From Phytohalomonas tamaricis (GTDB lineage Bacteria > Pseudomonadota > Gammaproteobacteria > Pseudomonadales > Halomonadaceae), in assembly GCF_003012345.1 (NCBI RefSeq), contig NZ_PVRV01000024.1, forward strand, positions 186,001-250,000: a stretch of 64,000 bases of DNA, read 5' to 3'. Below the pieces are notes generated by a model, which saw nothing but the letters and a program-made list of their open reading frames with translations, was not told the origin of the DNA and ran no database searches. The position numbers and the translations under genes are program-made. Positions 27,384 to 35,921 of this stretch are shown piece after piece; the first letter of the stretch is position 1, and each line of letters starts with the position of its first letter.

Positions 27384-27644
27384 ATGGATCTTTTATCTTG
27401 GATTGTAACGGGTATGGTCGTCGGCGCCCTGGTCAATCTCATCATGCCGGCCCGTATAGCGGTGGGCTATCTGGGCTCAATAGGCATCAGCACGCTAGGT
27501 GCGGTCATCATCACGTTTGCGATATCCGTAGCCAAACTTATCCCTGAGGGGGAATTTAGCCTGGCAGGGGTCGCAGTTGCTGTGGCCGGAGCGCTTGTGG
27601 CGCAAGTACTGCTTATCGCGTTTCGTCTGATTGCCCGCACCTAG
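27384..27644 (+). CDS. Small membrane protein, divergent YeaQ/GlsB-like
   Basis: 86 residues with three membrane segments. The start MDLLSWIVTGMVVGALVNLIMPARIAVGYLG aligns by eye with the YeaQ-type protein encoded 290 bp downstream (W-I-x(2)-G, G-A, L-I-M-P), but it lacks the glycine-rich GAVVGGW loop, so I regard it as a divergent paralogue. ATG follows AGAGGAAATC. YeaQ/YmgE/GlsB proteins are stress-induced in several bacteria; molecular function is unknown. Confidence 0.75.
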   Translation: MDLLSWIVTGMVVGALVNLIMPARIAVGYLGSIGISTLGAVIITFAISVAKLIPEGEFSLAGVAVAVAGALVAQVLLIAFRLIART

Positions 27645-27932
27645 TGGCTTCCAGGCTTTCTGGACACTGAAGCAACTAAGGCCTGCTCATTCAACATGCT
27701 CTGCTGCGCATGCGCAGCAGAGCATGTTCGTTTCATCCTCTTTATAACGCTCTGTTATTACCTACCCGCACGCCGTCGCATTGTCCGCATTGATTGACGC
27801 TCACTCGTATTGTTCTGATTAGAACTAACACAATGAAACTACTTGCCCTTGCTTGCCAGGCCTTCTAGATTACATAGAGTAAGCATTAGAAAATTGCTTA
27901 CTTAAAGGAAGCAGGCTTACAAGGAGAACGTT

Positions 27933-28181
27933 ATGGGTATTATCACGTGGATCATCTTCGGTTTGATCGCTGGCGCCATCGCCAAACTTATCATGCCCGG
28001 CAAGGATCCTGGCGGGTTCATCGTTACGATTATTATCGGTATTCTTGGCGCGGTAGTCGGTGGTTGGATAGGAACTGCGCTTGGCCTTGGTGATGTATCA
28101 GGCTTCAACTTCGGCAGTTTCATAATTGCGGTGCTTGGGGCAATTATTCTGTTGATACTTTATCGCGTAATACGTCGCTAA
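27933..28181 (+). CDS. GlsB/YeaQ/YmgE family stress-response membrane protein
   Basis: 82 residues with three hydrophobic segments. Family signature IIFGLIAGAIAKLIMPGKDPGGF, then ILGAVVGGWIGTALGLG with the conserved glycines and a basic C-terminus (YRVIRR). ATG has a strong AAGGAG site. A terminator lies 25 bp downstream. It stands 288 bp from its divergent paralogue, a gap wide enough for its own promoter. Confidence 0.88.
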   Translation: MGIITWIIFGLIAGAIAKLIMPGKDPGGFIVTIIIGILGAVVGGWIGTALGLGDVSGFNFGSFIIAVLGAIILLILYRVIRR

Positions 28182-28206
28182 ACTATTTAATACCTTTCTG
28201 TATTGA

Positions 28207-28236
28207 GTAAAGCCGCCTTAAAGGCGGCTTTATTTC
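28207..28236 (+). terminator. Terminator of the YeaQ-like gene
   Basis: A GC-rich stem, AAAGCCGCC with GGCGGCTTT (about 28209-28231), around a TTAA loop, followed by TATTTCTTTT. Confidence 0.85.
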
Positions 28237-28386
28237 TTTTCATATGCTTTGATCGCTTAGCCAATGTAAGTAGCCATACGCCATGACACGCATGGCTTAT
28301 ATCTTCAGCTCGAATGCCAAGTCTGTGTAATGCATCAAAACGAGCTATAGTGGATACATATTCAATAAAATAAGCGAGATTACGAT

Positions 28387-28578
28387 ATGCCTGATCAAGC
28401 ACCCATGCCCAGAACAGCTCGAGTCAATGTTGTCGTTTACAAGAGTAACGATGATGAAGTACACCGCTATGAGGTACGTGGTGTAGACCCTGAAAAAGAT
28501 ATCCTGCTCGGTGAATACGATACAGAAGATGAAGCAAAAAAAGCGGTAGACCAATATGAAGGCGGTGACCCCGTATAA
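28387..28578 (+). CDS. Small acidic protein of unknown function
   Basis: 63 residues, acidic (D and E rich), no membrane segment or cysteine. A likely beta-beta-alpha fold is suggested by VNVVVYKSNDDEVHRYEV, then DILLGEYDTEDEAKKAVDQYEGG. No family recognised. The ribosome site (GCGAGA) is weak, but codon use and the regular amphipathic pattern look genuine. A long inverted repeat follows the stop by 40 bp. Confidence 0.6.
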   Translation: MPDQAPMPRTARVNVVVYKSNDDEVHRYEVRGVDPEKDILLGEYDTEDEAKKAVDQYEGGDPV

Positions 28579-28617
28579 TGTCTATCCTCTCACCTATTGT
28601 ATGACTCAGATGCTTCT

Positions 28618-28689
28618 ACTCGTTTACGGTCCCTTTCATCTGGAACCTCCCACTTGATAGGAAATTACCTTGGGTTACCGTAAACGAGT
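28618..28689. repeat. Inverted repeat, 13-bp arms, 46-bp spacer
   Basis: ACTCGTTTACGGT (28618-28630) is the exact reverse complement of ACCGTAAACGAGT (28677-28689). CTCCTTTTTC follows the right arm. It lies between the acidic-protein gene and the terC stop. It may be an unusually large terminator, a small structured RNA or the footprint of a small mobile element. Confidence 0.7.
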
Positions 28690-28721
28690 CTCCTTTTTCA
28701 GCTAATTTACATATCCGTTTA

Positions 28722-29720
28722 TCAAGAAGACTGTGTCTTTTGCTGGCTGCGGCTTTTGAGCAAGCTAGCCACTGTGGTAATCACCAGCACACCGACAATG
28801 ATCGACAATGACAGCGGCGTCGAGATATGCGGCACCCACTCGATTGGCTGGCCATTATTCAAAAACGGCAGTGTGTTCTCGGCCATGGCGTGGAATACCA
28901 GCTTGACGCCGATAAAAGCAAGAATGATTGATAGCCCAATGCCGAGATACACCAGACGGTCGAGCAACCCACCAAGCAGGAAGTAAAGCTGCAGCAGCCC
29001 GAGCAGTGCGAAGGCGTTGGTAGTGAAGACGATGTAAGGTTCCTGAGTCAGCCCATAGATCGCTGGAATGGAGTCGAGCGCAAACAACAAGTCAGTTACG
29101 CCGAGCGCAATCACGACGATAAACATCGGCGTTACCACACGCTTGCCATCAACCTTGGCGAGCAAATTCTGACTATGGTATTCCTCGGTGACCGGCAAGT
29201 GGCGCTGAGCGAACTTGACCAGTGCGTTGGGCTCGTAGTCTTCTTTCTCATCTTTGCCATGCGACATGCTCTCAATGGCAAGCTTGAACGCCGTATACAA
29301 TAAAAACAGGCCGAAAATATAGAATACCCAACTGAACTGGTTGATAGCAGCCGCGCCGACAGCAATAAAAATGCCGCGCATGATCAGCGCCATAACGATC
29401 CCGATCAGCAGTGCCTTTTGCTGAAATTCACGCGGTACGGCAAACTTCGCCATGAGAATGACGAAAACAAACAGGTTATCGACCGAAAGACTCTTCTCGG
29501 TGATGAAGCCAGCGAAATACTCGATGCCGTGCTGATGTCCCCATACCATCCATAACCCGGCACCAAAGACGCAAGCCAGCGAAATGAAAAAGACTGACCA
29601 CCACGCGGCTTCCTTTATCGTCGGCGCATGGGGTTTACGTACGTGTGCATAGAAATCGAAGATGAAAAGCGCGGCGATACCAGCGATCGTCGTCGCCCAT
29701 ATCCATAGGGGAACATGCAT
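28722..29720 (-). CDS. TerC family integral membrane protein (Alx-like)
   Basis: 332 residues, about nine membrane segments. Signature residues: WSVFFISLACVFGAGLW, ITEKSLSVDNLFVF with the conserved acidic and asparagine residues, and VTDLLFALDSIPAIYGLT. E. coli Alx and related TerC proteins are implicated in manganese export and pH response. ATG 29720 follows CCGGAGGCAATAAA; the 25-codon extension is rejected. A probable yybP-ykoY manganese riboswitch precedes it, which supports metal rather than tellurite handling. Confidence 0.92.
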   Translation of the reverse strand: MHVPLWIWATTIAGIAALFIFDFYAHVRKPHAPTIKEAAWWSVFFISLACVFGAGLWMVWGHQHGIEYFAGFITEKSLSVDNLFVFVILMAKFAVPREFQQKALLIGIVMALIMRGIFIAVGAAAINQFSWVFYIFGLFLLYTAFKLAIESMSHGKDEKEDYEPNALVKFAQRHLPVTEEYHSQNLLAKVDGKRVVTPMFIVVIALGVTDLLFALDSIPAIYGLTQEPYIVFTTNAFALLGLLQLYFLLGGLLDRLVYLGIGLSIILAFIGVKLVFHAMAENTLPFLNNGQPIEWVPHISTPLSLSIIVGVLVITTVASLLKSRSQQKTQSS

Positions 29721-29807
29721 TTTATTGCCTCCGGCAACCTTGGGCCATTCGAGAAAAAGGCACACTCGACCCGAGCGCTTATTTACTCGCCACAAGCCCG
29801 TTAATAT

Positions 29808-29984
29808 TTACCGGAGGTCTCTTCCGCTTGGCGGCGACGGCTCAACGCCGTGTCATGCTCACCAAGCCAACGGTCCCGGGGGCTCGATCATGCTCGAATT
29901 AACCCCGTGCTGACGACACCGCTGTAGTCATGCACCACTCATAGCAAGTAGTGCATTGAAAATCCTTGGGAATACTCCCCTCCT
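29808..29984 (-). ncRNA. Probable yybP-ykoY (Mn2+) riboswitch upstream of terC
   Basis: On the minus strand the leader shows, in order, GGGGAGTA (29980-29973), GTCGTCAGCAC (29917-29907), a long helix built on GTTGGCTTGG and CCAAGCGG, and AGAGACC (29822-29816). These correspond to the conserved 5' strand, the L1 loop and the L3 loop of the yybP-ykoY class, and TerC genes are a classic target. It ends about 90 bases before the start codon. Recognised by eye; a covariance-model search (Rfam RF00080) would decide. Confidence 0.65.
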
Positions 29985-30172
29985 GCTCGGCCGTAAGTCT
30001 CGTTGAGCACTTAATAAGTTGCAACTGTTATTTCGACTGTCTCTACAGCGCCTATTGGCAGCGAGCGTTTTTTTCGATCAATATAGGTAAAGATACCGAT
30101 ATAACTATGACTACTGCATGCCGGCGCGCTTACGCATGACTGTCTTTTTGACTTCGGCTAAAGGAAATCTCG

Positions 30173-31930
30173 ATGGATCACTCGAACGTTCCGGTAAGAG
30201 CACTCAGCGAAGACGAGTTTATCGCCAGAGCCCGTTCCCACCTTCAATTTGTCTATAACGAACGCGCCGAGGAAATTCTCCGCCGTCTGCTTACCGTTAT
30301 TTCGCGCAACACGGAAAGCATCCCGTCACCGGCTCGACCGCTGTGGACCGAACGCAGTCAGTTCCTGATTACCTATGGCGACAGCATTCTCGATAATCAA
30401 AAAGATGTCATGCCGCTCGACTCGCTCGAACGCTTTCTGACCGAGCGCCTCAATAACATCTTCAGCACTGTCCATATCCTGCCGTTTTTTCCGTGGAGTT
30501 CAGACGATGGCTTTGCCGTGGTGCATTACCGTGAAGTTAACCCTGATCTAGGCGACTGGGCGCACATACGGCGCATCGCCGATCAGCATAACCTGATGGC
30601 GGACCTGGTCATTAACCACGTCTCGCGTGAATCCTTATGGTTTACCGACTATCTTGCCGGGTCCCAGCCAGGGCGTGATTACTTCATCGAGATGCCATCT
30701 GACACCGATGTTTCCCAAGTGACACGCCCGCGCAATACACCGCTGCTAGTGCCGGTCCACACGCGTCGGGGCAAACGCTACGTCTGGGCGACCTTCTCGG
30801 ACGATCAGATTGATCTCAATTACAACAATCCCGATGTTCTGCTTGAAATGATCGGCGTGCTCTTGCACTACCTGTCACAAGGCGCCCGTTTGATCCGCCT
30901 CGATGCTATTGCTTATTTATGGAAGGAACTTGGCACAACCTGTATCCACCTGCCGCAGACTCATGAAATAGTCAAACTGATCCGCGCGGTCATGGAGTAC
31001 GTGGCGCCCGGGGCGCTATTGATCACCGAAACCAACGTACCGCACAAGGAAAACCTGAGCTACTTCGGCGCAGGGGATGAAGCACACCTCGTTTACCAGT
31101 TCACATTGCCGCCCCTGCTGGTGCATACGCTGACGTCCGGCGATGCTGGGGCACTGACCGAGTGGGCATCAACGCTGCCGCCACTGCCGAAAAACTGTAC
31201 TTTCTTCAACTTTACCGCCAGCCATGACGGCATTGGTGTGCGTGCGCTCGAAGGTCTTTTGCCCGAGCATGAAATCAAGCAGATGCTCGACTTGATGCAG
31301 CGTTTCGGCGGCTATGTCAGCATGAAGACTGACGCCGATGGCAAGGATTCGCCATACGAAATTAACATCACCTACTTTGATGCCATGAAAGGCACGCGCA
31401 AGGGCGCCGACCCATGGCAGATTGCGCGCTTTCTGTGCAGTCAGACCATCATGATGGGGTTGAAAGGCATTCCGGCCGTGTATATCCACAGCTTGACGGG
31501 GACGGTCAACGATTACGATAACGTTTCACGCTCAGGGCATCTGCGCGCCATCAATCGCAAACGTTGGCAACGGGAAGAAATCGACCATCAGCTCGCAGCG
31601 ATTACACCGACGCGCTTTGTGTTCAAGGCAATGACAATCACACTACACAAACGACGCAAGGAACCCTGTTTTCATCCCGAGGCGGAACAGAAGATTCTTG
31701 ACTTTGGTCCGGGCCTGTTTGCCTTCATGCGTGGCCCGCTAGCCGATGGCCGCCGCCTGCTGGCGATTCACAACGTTACTGACCAGCCCCAGCTCATCCA
31801 GTTGCCAGAAGGTTACTCTCGCGAGCGGTGGCATGATCTGTTGGGCACTTTCGAACCGGACGATGAGACGCCGATCCTCAAGCCTTATTACAGCGCCTGG
31901 TTAGTCAGCGAAGGCAGCAAAGAAGCCTGA
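30173..31930 (+). CDS. GH13_18 sugar phosphorylase, probably glucosylglycerate phosphorylase
   Basis: 585 residues of the sucrose-phosphorylase branch of GH13. Nucleophile aspartate in ARLIRLDAIAYLWKELGT, acid/base glutamate in LLITETNVPH, and the distal FTASHDGIG histidine-aspartate. The insert CIHLPQTHEIVKL after the nucleophile resembles E. coli YcjM-type glucosylglycerate phosphorylase more than true sucrose phosphorylase. It would split glucosylglycerate with phosphate into glucose 1-phosphate and glycerate. The convergent neighbours are the synthase and phosphatase of that same osmolyte, which strengthens the call. ATG follows AAAGGAAATC. Confidence 0.85.
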   Translation: MDHSNVPVRALSEDEFIARARSHLQFVYNERAEEILRRLLTVISRNTESIPSPARPLWTERSQFLITYGDSILDNQKDVMPLDSLERFLTERLNNIFSTVHILPFFPWSSDDGFAVVHYREVNPDLGDWAHIRRIADQHNLMADLVINHVSRESLWFTDYLAGSQPGRDYFIEMPSDTDVSQVTRPRNTPLLVPVHTRRGKRYVWATFSDDQIDLNYNNPDVLLEMIGVLLHYLSQGARLIRLDAIAYLWKELGTTCIHLPQTHEIVKLIRAVMEYVAPGALLITETNVPHKENLSYFGAGDEAHLVYQFTLPPLLVHTLTSGDAGALTEWASTLPPLPKNCTFFNFTASHDGIGVRALEGLLPEHEIKQMLDLMQRFGGYVSMKTDADGKDSPYEINITYFDAMKGTRKGADPWQIARFLCSQTIMMGLKGIPAVYIHSLTGTVNDYDNVSRSGHLRAINRKRWQREEIDHQLAAITPTRFVFKAMTITLHKRRKEPCFHPEAEQKILDFGPGLFAFMRGPLADGRRLLAIHNVTDQPQLIQLPEGYSRERWHDLLGTFEPDDETPILKPYYSAWLVSEGSKEA

Positions 31931-31956
31931 AGCTAAAAACAATGATACACGGCATT

Positions 31957-31998
31957 TAAAAAAAGCCCTTACCGTACGATACGGCAAGGGCTTTTTTC
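31957..31998. terminator. Bidirectional terminator between phosphorylase and gpgS
   Basis: A long stem, AGCCCTTACCGTA with TACGGCAAGGGCT (one mismatch), around a short loop. It is flanked by an A-run on the left and a T-run on the right, and sits between convergent stops. Confidence 0.88.
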
Positions 31999-32031
31999 AT
32001 GCCTGATTACACTTCAGCGCTGGCTTGTGGT

Positions 32032-33252
32032 TCAGACATCGCCCGCGTTATCTCTTTCCACCGCATCATGCATTCGTTCGAGCAGATCGGGGAAAGCAGC
32101 CTGCACCCTGCTCCAGCTGGCAATGAAAGGCTTGTCGCGTGGCTTGTCGAGGAACGTGTGACCGGCATCGATCAAGCTCTGGGCAAACAGCTCGACAGCC
32201 TGCTCTTCACTGTGGCGGTCCACTTTCAAACCGTTCATGGTCGCATCGTTGTAGTAACTTTCGATCAGATCGAGCGCCGTACGATAATAGGTTGCCTTGA
32301 TGGTCCGGAAAGACTCGGTGTTGATCTGCACACCTAAAGTGGCGAGTTTTCGATACAGGGCCTTGGCAATATCAGTACTCATGCGGTGCAAGCCACCCGA
32401 CGGGTCATCCTCGGACAACGGTTGATGCTTGTGATCGTAGTTATCGGCGATATCGACCTGACACAGGCGCTTTGTCGAATAGTTACGATGCACCTCCGAC
32501 AGGACTCCGATTTCCAGCCCCCAGTCGCTGGGGATACGAATATCGTTGAGTACATCAGCACGCATCGAAAACTCACCCGAAAGTGGATAGCGGTAGCTGT
32601 CGAGATAGTTCAGATAGTCCAGCGGACCATAAATCTTCTGCAGTGCGCGCAGCAAAGGCGTCACCATCAAACGCCCGACGCGGCCGTTAAGCTTGCCATC
32701 GGCGATACGTGCGTAATAGCCCTTACAGAACTCATAGTTGAACTGCGGATTAGCGACCGGATACAGCAGCTTGGCAAGCATGCTGCGATCATAAGTGACA
32801 ATATCGCAGTCATGCAGCGCGATGGCTTCGGTGCGCCCCGAGGCGAGACTGTAACCGGAGCAGAACCAGACATTACGCCCCTTGCCCTGTTCTTCAGGTG
32901 ACAGCCCTTCAGCGGCAAGCTCCTCATCGAGCGCCTTGAGTCGCGGGCCATCGTTCCAGAGAATGCGGTGATGCTGCGGCAAGCGTGAAAAGAAATCGCG
33001 CGCATGCATGAACTGGTCCCTGTCGGCACGATCCAGCCCGATAATGATTTCCGTGAGGTAAGGCACCTCAGCGAGAATATCGACGATGCGCGTCAATGCC
33101 GGCCCTTCCAGCTCGGAATAAAGCGACGGCAGAATCAGGCCCATTGGCCGCCGCCGTGAGAACCCCTTTAGTTCCCGCTCAAGCTCATCAATCGGCCGGT
33201 TAGCCAGATTATGAAATGTGGTAATGATGCCGTTCTGGTAGAAATCGCTCAT
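32032..33252 (-). CDS. gpgS: Glucosyl-3-phosphoglycerate synthase
   Basis: 406 residues of the GT81-like family that transfers glucose from an NDP-glucose to 3-phosphoglycerate. Features: LILPSLYSELEGPAL at the N-terminal nucleotide site, GKGRNVWFCSGYSL, the metal/donor motif ALHDCDIVTYDR, and a long helical C-terminus. ATG 33252 overlaps the phosphatase stop by ATGA behind GGAGGA, so the pair is coupled. The product is dephosphorylated to glucosylglycerate, a compatible solute used under salt stress combined with nitrogen limitation in other bacteria. A mannosyl variant is not excluded. Confidence 0.88.
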   Translation of the reverse strand: MSDFYQNGIITTFHNLANRPIDELERELKGFSRRRPMGLILPSLYSELEGPALTRIVDILAEVPYLTEIIIGLDRADRDQFMHARDFFSRLPQHHRILWNDGPRLKALDEELAAEGLSPEEQGKGRNVWFCSGYSLASGRTEAIALHDCDIVTYDRSMLAKLLYPVANPQFNYEFCKGYYARIADGKLNGRVGRLMVTPLLRALQKIYGPLDYLNYLDSYRYPLSGEFSMRADVLNDIRIPSDWGLEIGVLSEVHRNYSTKRLCQVDIADNYDHKHQPLSEDDPSGGLHRMSTDIAKALYRKLATLGVQINTESFRTIKATYYRTALDLIESYYNDATMNGLKVDRHSEEQAVELFAQSLIDAGHTFLDKPRDKPFIASWSRVQAAFPDLLERMHDAVERDNAGDV

Positions 33253-34085
33253 ACTCGTCCTCCGTGACCGTCGCCCAACCAGTAGGCCATTCCTTCTGCC
33301 CAGCCGGCAGGACCATATGCGCGGGTGCGATAGGTCTTACCCTCGTCAGCGACGGCAATTTCCAAGTTATGATGACCGCGAATAACCACCGCAGCATCGA
33401 CAACGTCCAACATTGGCACATCATTGGGACCATCGCCCAAACCTATCGTCTTGGCCGTGATACCGAATTTTTCTGCATAACGCTGGGTTAGCCAGGCCAT
33501 TGCCCGCCCCTTGCTGCTGCGCTCGCTCATTACATGATAGAACCGACCGCCGCGCGTCAGCGAAAGTCCTGCACCGACCAACAACAGCTCGAAACGTTCC
33601 AGCGCCTCATCACTGTCGTGCCATAACATGGGTTCAGACGCCTCGCGCAAATGGGCCAGATGAGCGCTTTCAAGATCAAGCCCGGTACATTCGGCAACCT
33701 CTTCATCACTAAAATCACCGAAGCCGCTGAACATGAATTCCTGGGTCTCGCGGATCGCCTCTAGCACCTCACGAATACGATGATACGATGCGCCTAGCAC
33801 GACATCGGCCATGCCATGCTCACCTATCGACTCATCATTCACCCACTCGGCAGGTAGATGGATCGAAGCGCCATTCTCAGCAATAAAAGGTCCTTGCAGC
33901 CCGATAGTGTCACGCAACACCATAATCTCGGCTGCGGTCTTGCTTGTATTGATGATGACTGGCGCCCCCGCAGCCTTGAGTCGCGCCAGCCAAGGCAAGG
34001 CCGGTGTCCAATCATAGGTTTCATGATCGAGCAGCGAACCATCGAGGTCGGTGAACACCAACAATGAATCGGATAAGGTCAGCAT
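33249..34085 (-). CDS. HAD-IIB phosphatase, glucosyl- or mannosyl-3-phosphoglycerate phosphatase
   Basis: 278 residues. HAD motif I FTDLDGSLLDHETYDW, motif II INTSKTAAE, a C2B cap in the middle, and motif IV GLGDGPNDVPML. Matches the YedP/MpgP group that dephosphorylates hexosyl-3-phosphoglycerate. ATG 34085 follows GAGGAATTGA. It is the upstream member of a two-gene operon with gpgS, so order on the mRNA is phosphatase then synthase. Whether glucose or mannose is the sugar is decided mainly by its partner. Confidence 0.88.
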   Translation of the reverse strand: MLTLSDSLLVFTDLDGSLLDHETYDWTPALPWLARLKAAGAPVIINTSKTAAEIMVLRDTIGLQGPFIAENGASIHLPAEWVNDESIGEHGMADVVLGASYHRIREVLEAIRETQEFMFSGFGDFSDEEVAECTGLDLESAHLAHLREASEPMLWHDSDEALERFELLLVGAGLSLTRGGRFYHVMSERSSKGRAMAWLTQRYAEKFGITAKTIGLGDGPNDVPMLDVVDAAVVIRGHHNLEIAVADEGKTYRTRAYGPAGWAEGMAYWLGDGHGGRV

Positions 34086-34234
34086 TCAATTCCTCGATTA
34101 TTGACATCACAGTGAGGGATAAAAGCATCAGGCCTCGCCTCAAAAGTAACGCGCCAAATGCAAATACTGCACCTTAAACTAGAATGGCTCGTTGTTCACC
34201 GACCAATTTCCTCAATGGCAACCTTCCTCACAGC

Positions 34235-35173
34235 TTAGTGGGTATTTCTCTTGTGCTGGAGGGCCAGAGCACGCACACCTTCAAGCGTTGCGGCATCGCT
34301 ACCACAGAACTGCACGCTGATCCCCGCGGCTTCAAGCGCCACGCGATAGGGTTGCTGCAGTCGTTCCGCGCCGATCAAATGCAGGCTTGCCAGTTCAGGA
34401 TACCGTTTTTGCATGGCCCTCACCTCCTCACCGATCAATACGCCGGATAAGAAGCTGCCTACTTGTTCAGCGGCAAGTCCCGCATAAAGGTGACGACTAC
34501 GCGCCTCGAATAGCGCATGCAGCACGCCTCCATCGCCCATGACACGTTCACAGCCCAATCGAAAAGTGGCTTCATTGAAATCTGCTTCCTCTCGTGCCGG
34601 CTCTCCCGGCAGAGTATGAAAGCGTACGGCATGATAAAGTTCCCCGGTCATGGCGGTGACAAAATGCTTAAGCTGGCCCTGCTCGACTCGCGCCCACTTG
34701 CTATGAGTTCCCGGTACGCAACAAACACCGCTCTCATTGCCTGCCTGTGCCAGTGCACCAAATATCTGCACTTCCTCACCGCGCATCACGTCAACCAAGC
34801 CGGTATCGTCATGATCATGTTTACTGTCAGGCGCCACGATCTTCACGCCCGGTACCAGCCAAGCGTTATCGAGCCCTGGCGCAGCAACGACATGCTCAGC
34901 CAGCGTGGCAAGATCGACTGGCAACTCAAGCTGGGGCGCCTCATGCCAGCCGCGTTTGGCGCCAACCATGCCCGCCAGATAAACCGGCACCCGGCCTCCG
35001 TCGCGCCAATCGTCGACCTGCTTGCGGCAATAATGCGGGAATTCAGCACTTTCAAGCGCACGAATACCGCTCTCGGCGCGCCGGCTATCAAGACATTCCC
35101 CACTGGCGGCATCGACCAGGAAAGCGCGAAAATTGCTCGTTCCCCAGTCGATGATAATCAACTGATCACTCAT
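34235..35173 (-). CDS. dgoK: 2-dehydro-3-deoxygalactonokinase
   Basis: 312 residues of the ASKHA-like kinase family that phosphorylates KDGal to KDPGal with ATP. Signatures: IDWGTSNFRAFLVD (phosphate 1 loop), GMVGAKRGW, DVMRGEEVQIFGAL, and PGTHSKWARVEQG. ATG 35173 gives the family-typical MSDQLIIIDWGTS. A GTG at 35203 that overlaps the dgoA stop (GTGA) is an alternative; both ribosome sites are weak. It is last in the dgoD-dgoA-dgoK operon. Confidence 0.92.
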   Translation of the reverse strand: MSDQLIIIDWGTSNFRAFLVDAASGECLDSRRAESGIRALESAEFPHYCRKQVDDWRDGGRVPVYLAGMVGAKRGWHEAPQLELPVDLATLAEHVVAAPGLDNAWLVPGVKIVAPDSKHDHDDTGLVDVMRGEEVQIFGALAQAGNESGVCCVPGTHSKWARVEQGQLKHFVTAMTGELYHAVRFHTLPGEPAREEADFNEATFRLGCERVMGDGGVLHALFEARSRHLYAGLAAEQVGSFLSGVLIGEEVRAMQKRYPELASLHLIGAERLQQPYRVALEAAGISVQFCGSDAATLEGVRALALQHKRNTH

Positions 35174-35199
35174 TGCCTGCTCGCTCACCAGTTGCTCGT

Positions 35200-35877
35200 T
35201 CACTGATCAAATTCGTGATATAGCCCTTCGATCTGGCTCATCTGCTCTTCAAGCCGCACCCACTCATTAACCAGCTCACGAGCGGTCTCACCTACCTCAC
35301 GCGCCGCCTTGCCCGGGGTATAGAGATTGCTGCCAAAGCCAAACCCATTGACACCGGCAACATGCCATTCGGCCATGACATGATGATTGATACCGCCTAC
35401 CGCCATGATCGGTTGCCCGACCGGAAGTACCGATTTGAGATCCTTGAGATAACCAGGCCCCAGCCGTCCAGCGGGAAACAGCTTCAAGCCTCGCGCGCCG
35501 TGTTTGATAGCAGCAAAAGCCTCGCTAGCCGTAGCCACGCCGATCAGTGAACCCAGCCCATGCCGCGCGGCCGCCGAAACAACATCGATATCAGTATTCG
35601 GGGTAACCATGAGCGTCGCGCCACAGGCCGCCAGCCGATCAACGTCATCAACTGTGAGTACTGTACCCGCGCCAACGGCGACATCAGCCGGCGCACGTTC
35701 AACTAAGCGCTCGATACTCTCCCATGGCGTGGGGGAGTTGAGCGGCACTTCTATCAGCCGGATGCCGGCCTCGATCAGCTCATCAGCCACAGCATCTATT
35801 TCACGCGTCTCGATACCGCGCAGTATCGCCACCAGCGGCCGTTCACGCAGAGCATTGTCGAATGCAGTCAAATCCAT
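35200..35877 (-). CDS. dgoA: 2-dehydro-3-deoxy-6-phosphogalactonate aldolase
   Basis: 225 residues of the KDPG-aldolase class I family. RPLVAILRGIE at the N-terminus, the general-base region LIEVPLNSPTPWESI, VGAGTVLTVDDV, and the Schiff-base lysine in ARGLKLFPAGRLGPGYLKDLKSVLP. It yields pyruvate and glyceraldehyde 3-phosphate. ATG 35877 follows AAGGAG; the frame runs 17 codons further without similarity. 44 bp after dgoD. Confidence 0.93.
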   Translation of the reverse strand: MDLTAFDNALRERPLVAILRGIETREIDAVADELIEAGIRLIEVPLNSPTPWESIERLVERAPADVAVGAGTVLTVDDVDRLAACGATLMVTPNTDIDVVSAAARHGLGSLIGVATASEAFAAIKHGARGLKLFPAGRLGPGYLKDLKSVLPVGQPIMAVGGINHHVMAEWHVAGVNGFGFGSNLYTPGKAAREVGETARELVNEWVRLEEQMSQIEGLYHEFDQ

Positions 35878-35921
35878 GAAAGAACTCCTTTGCTTAAGTC
35901 GGTGAATGCGCTCATGCGTGC

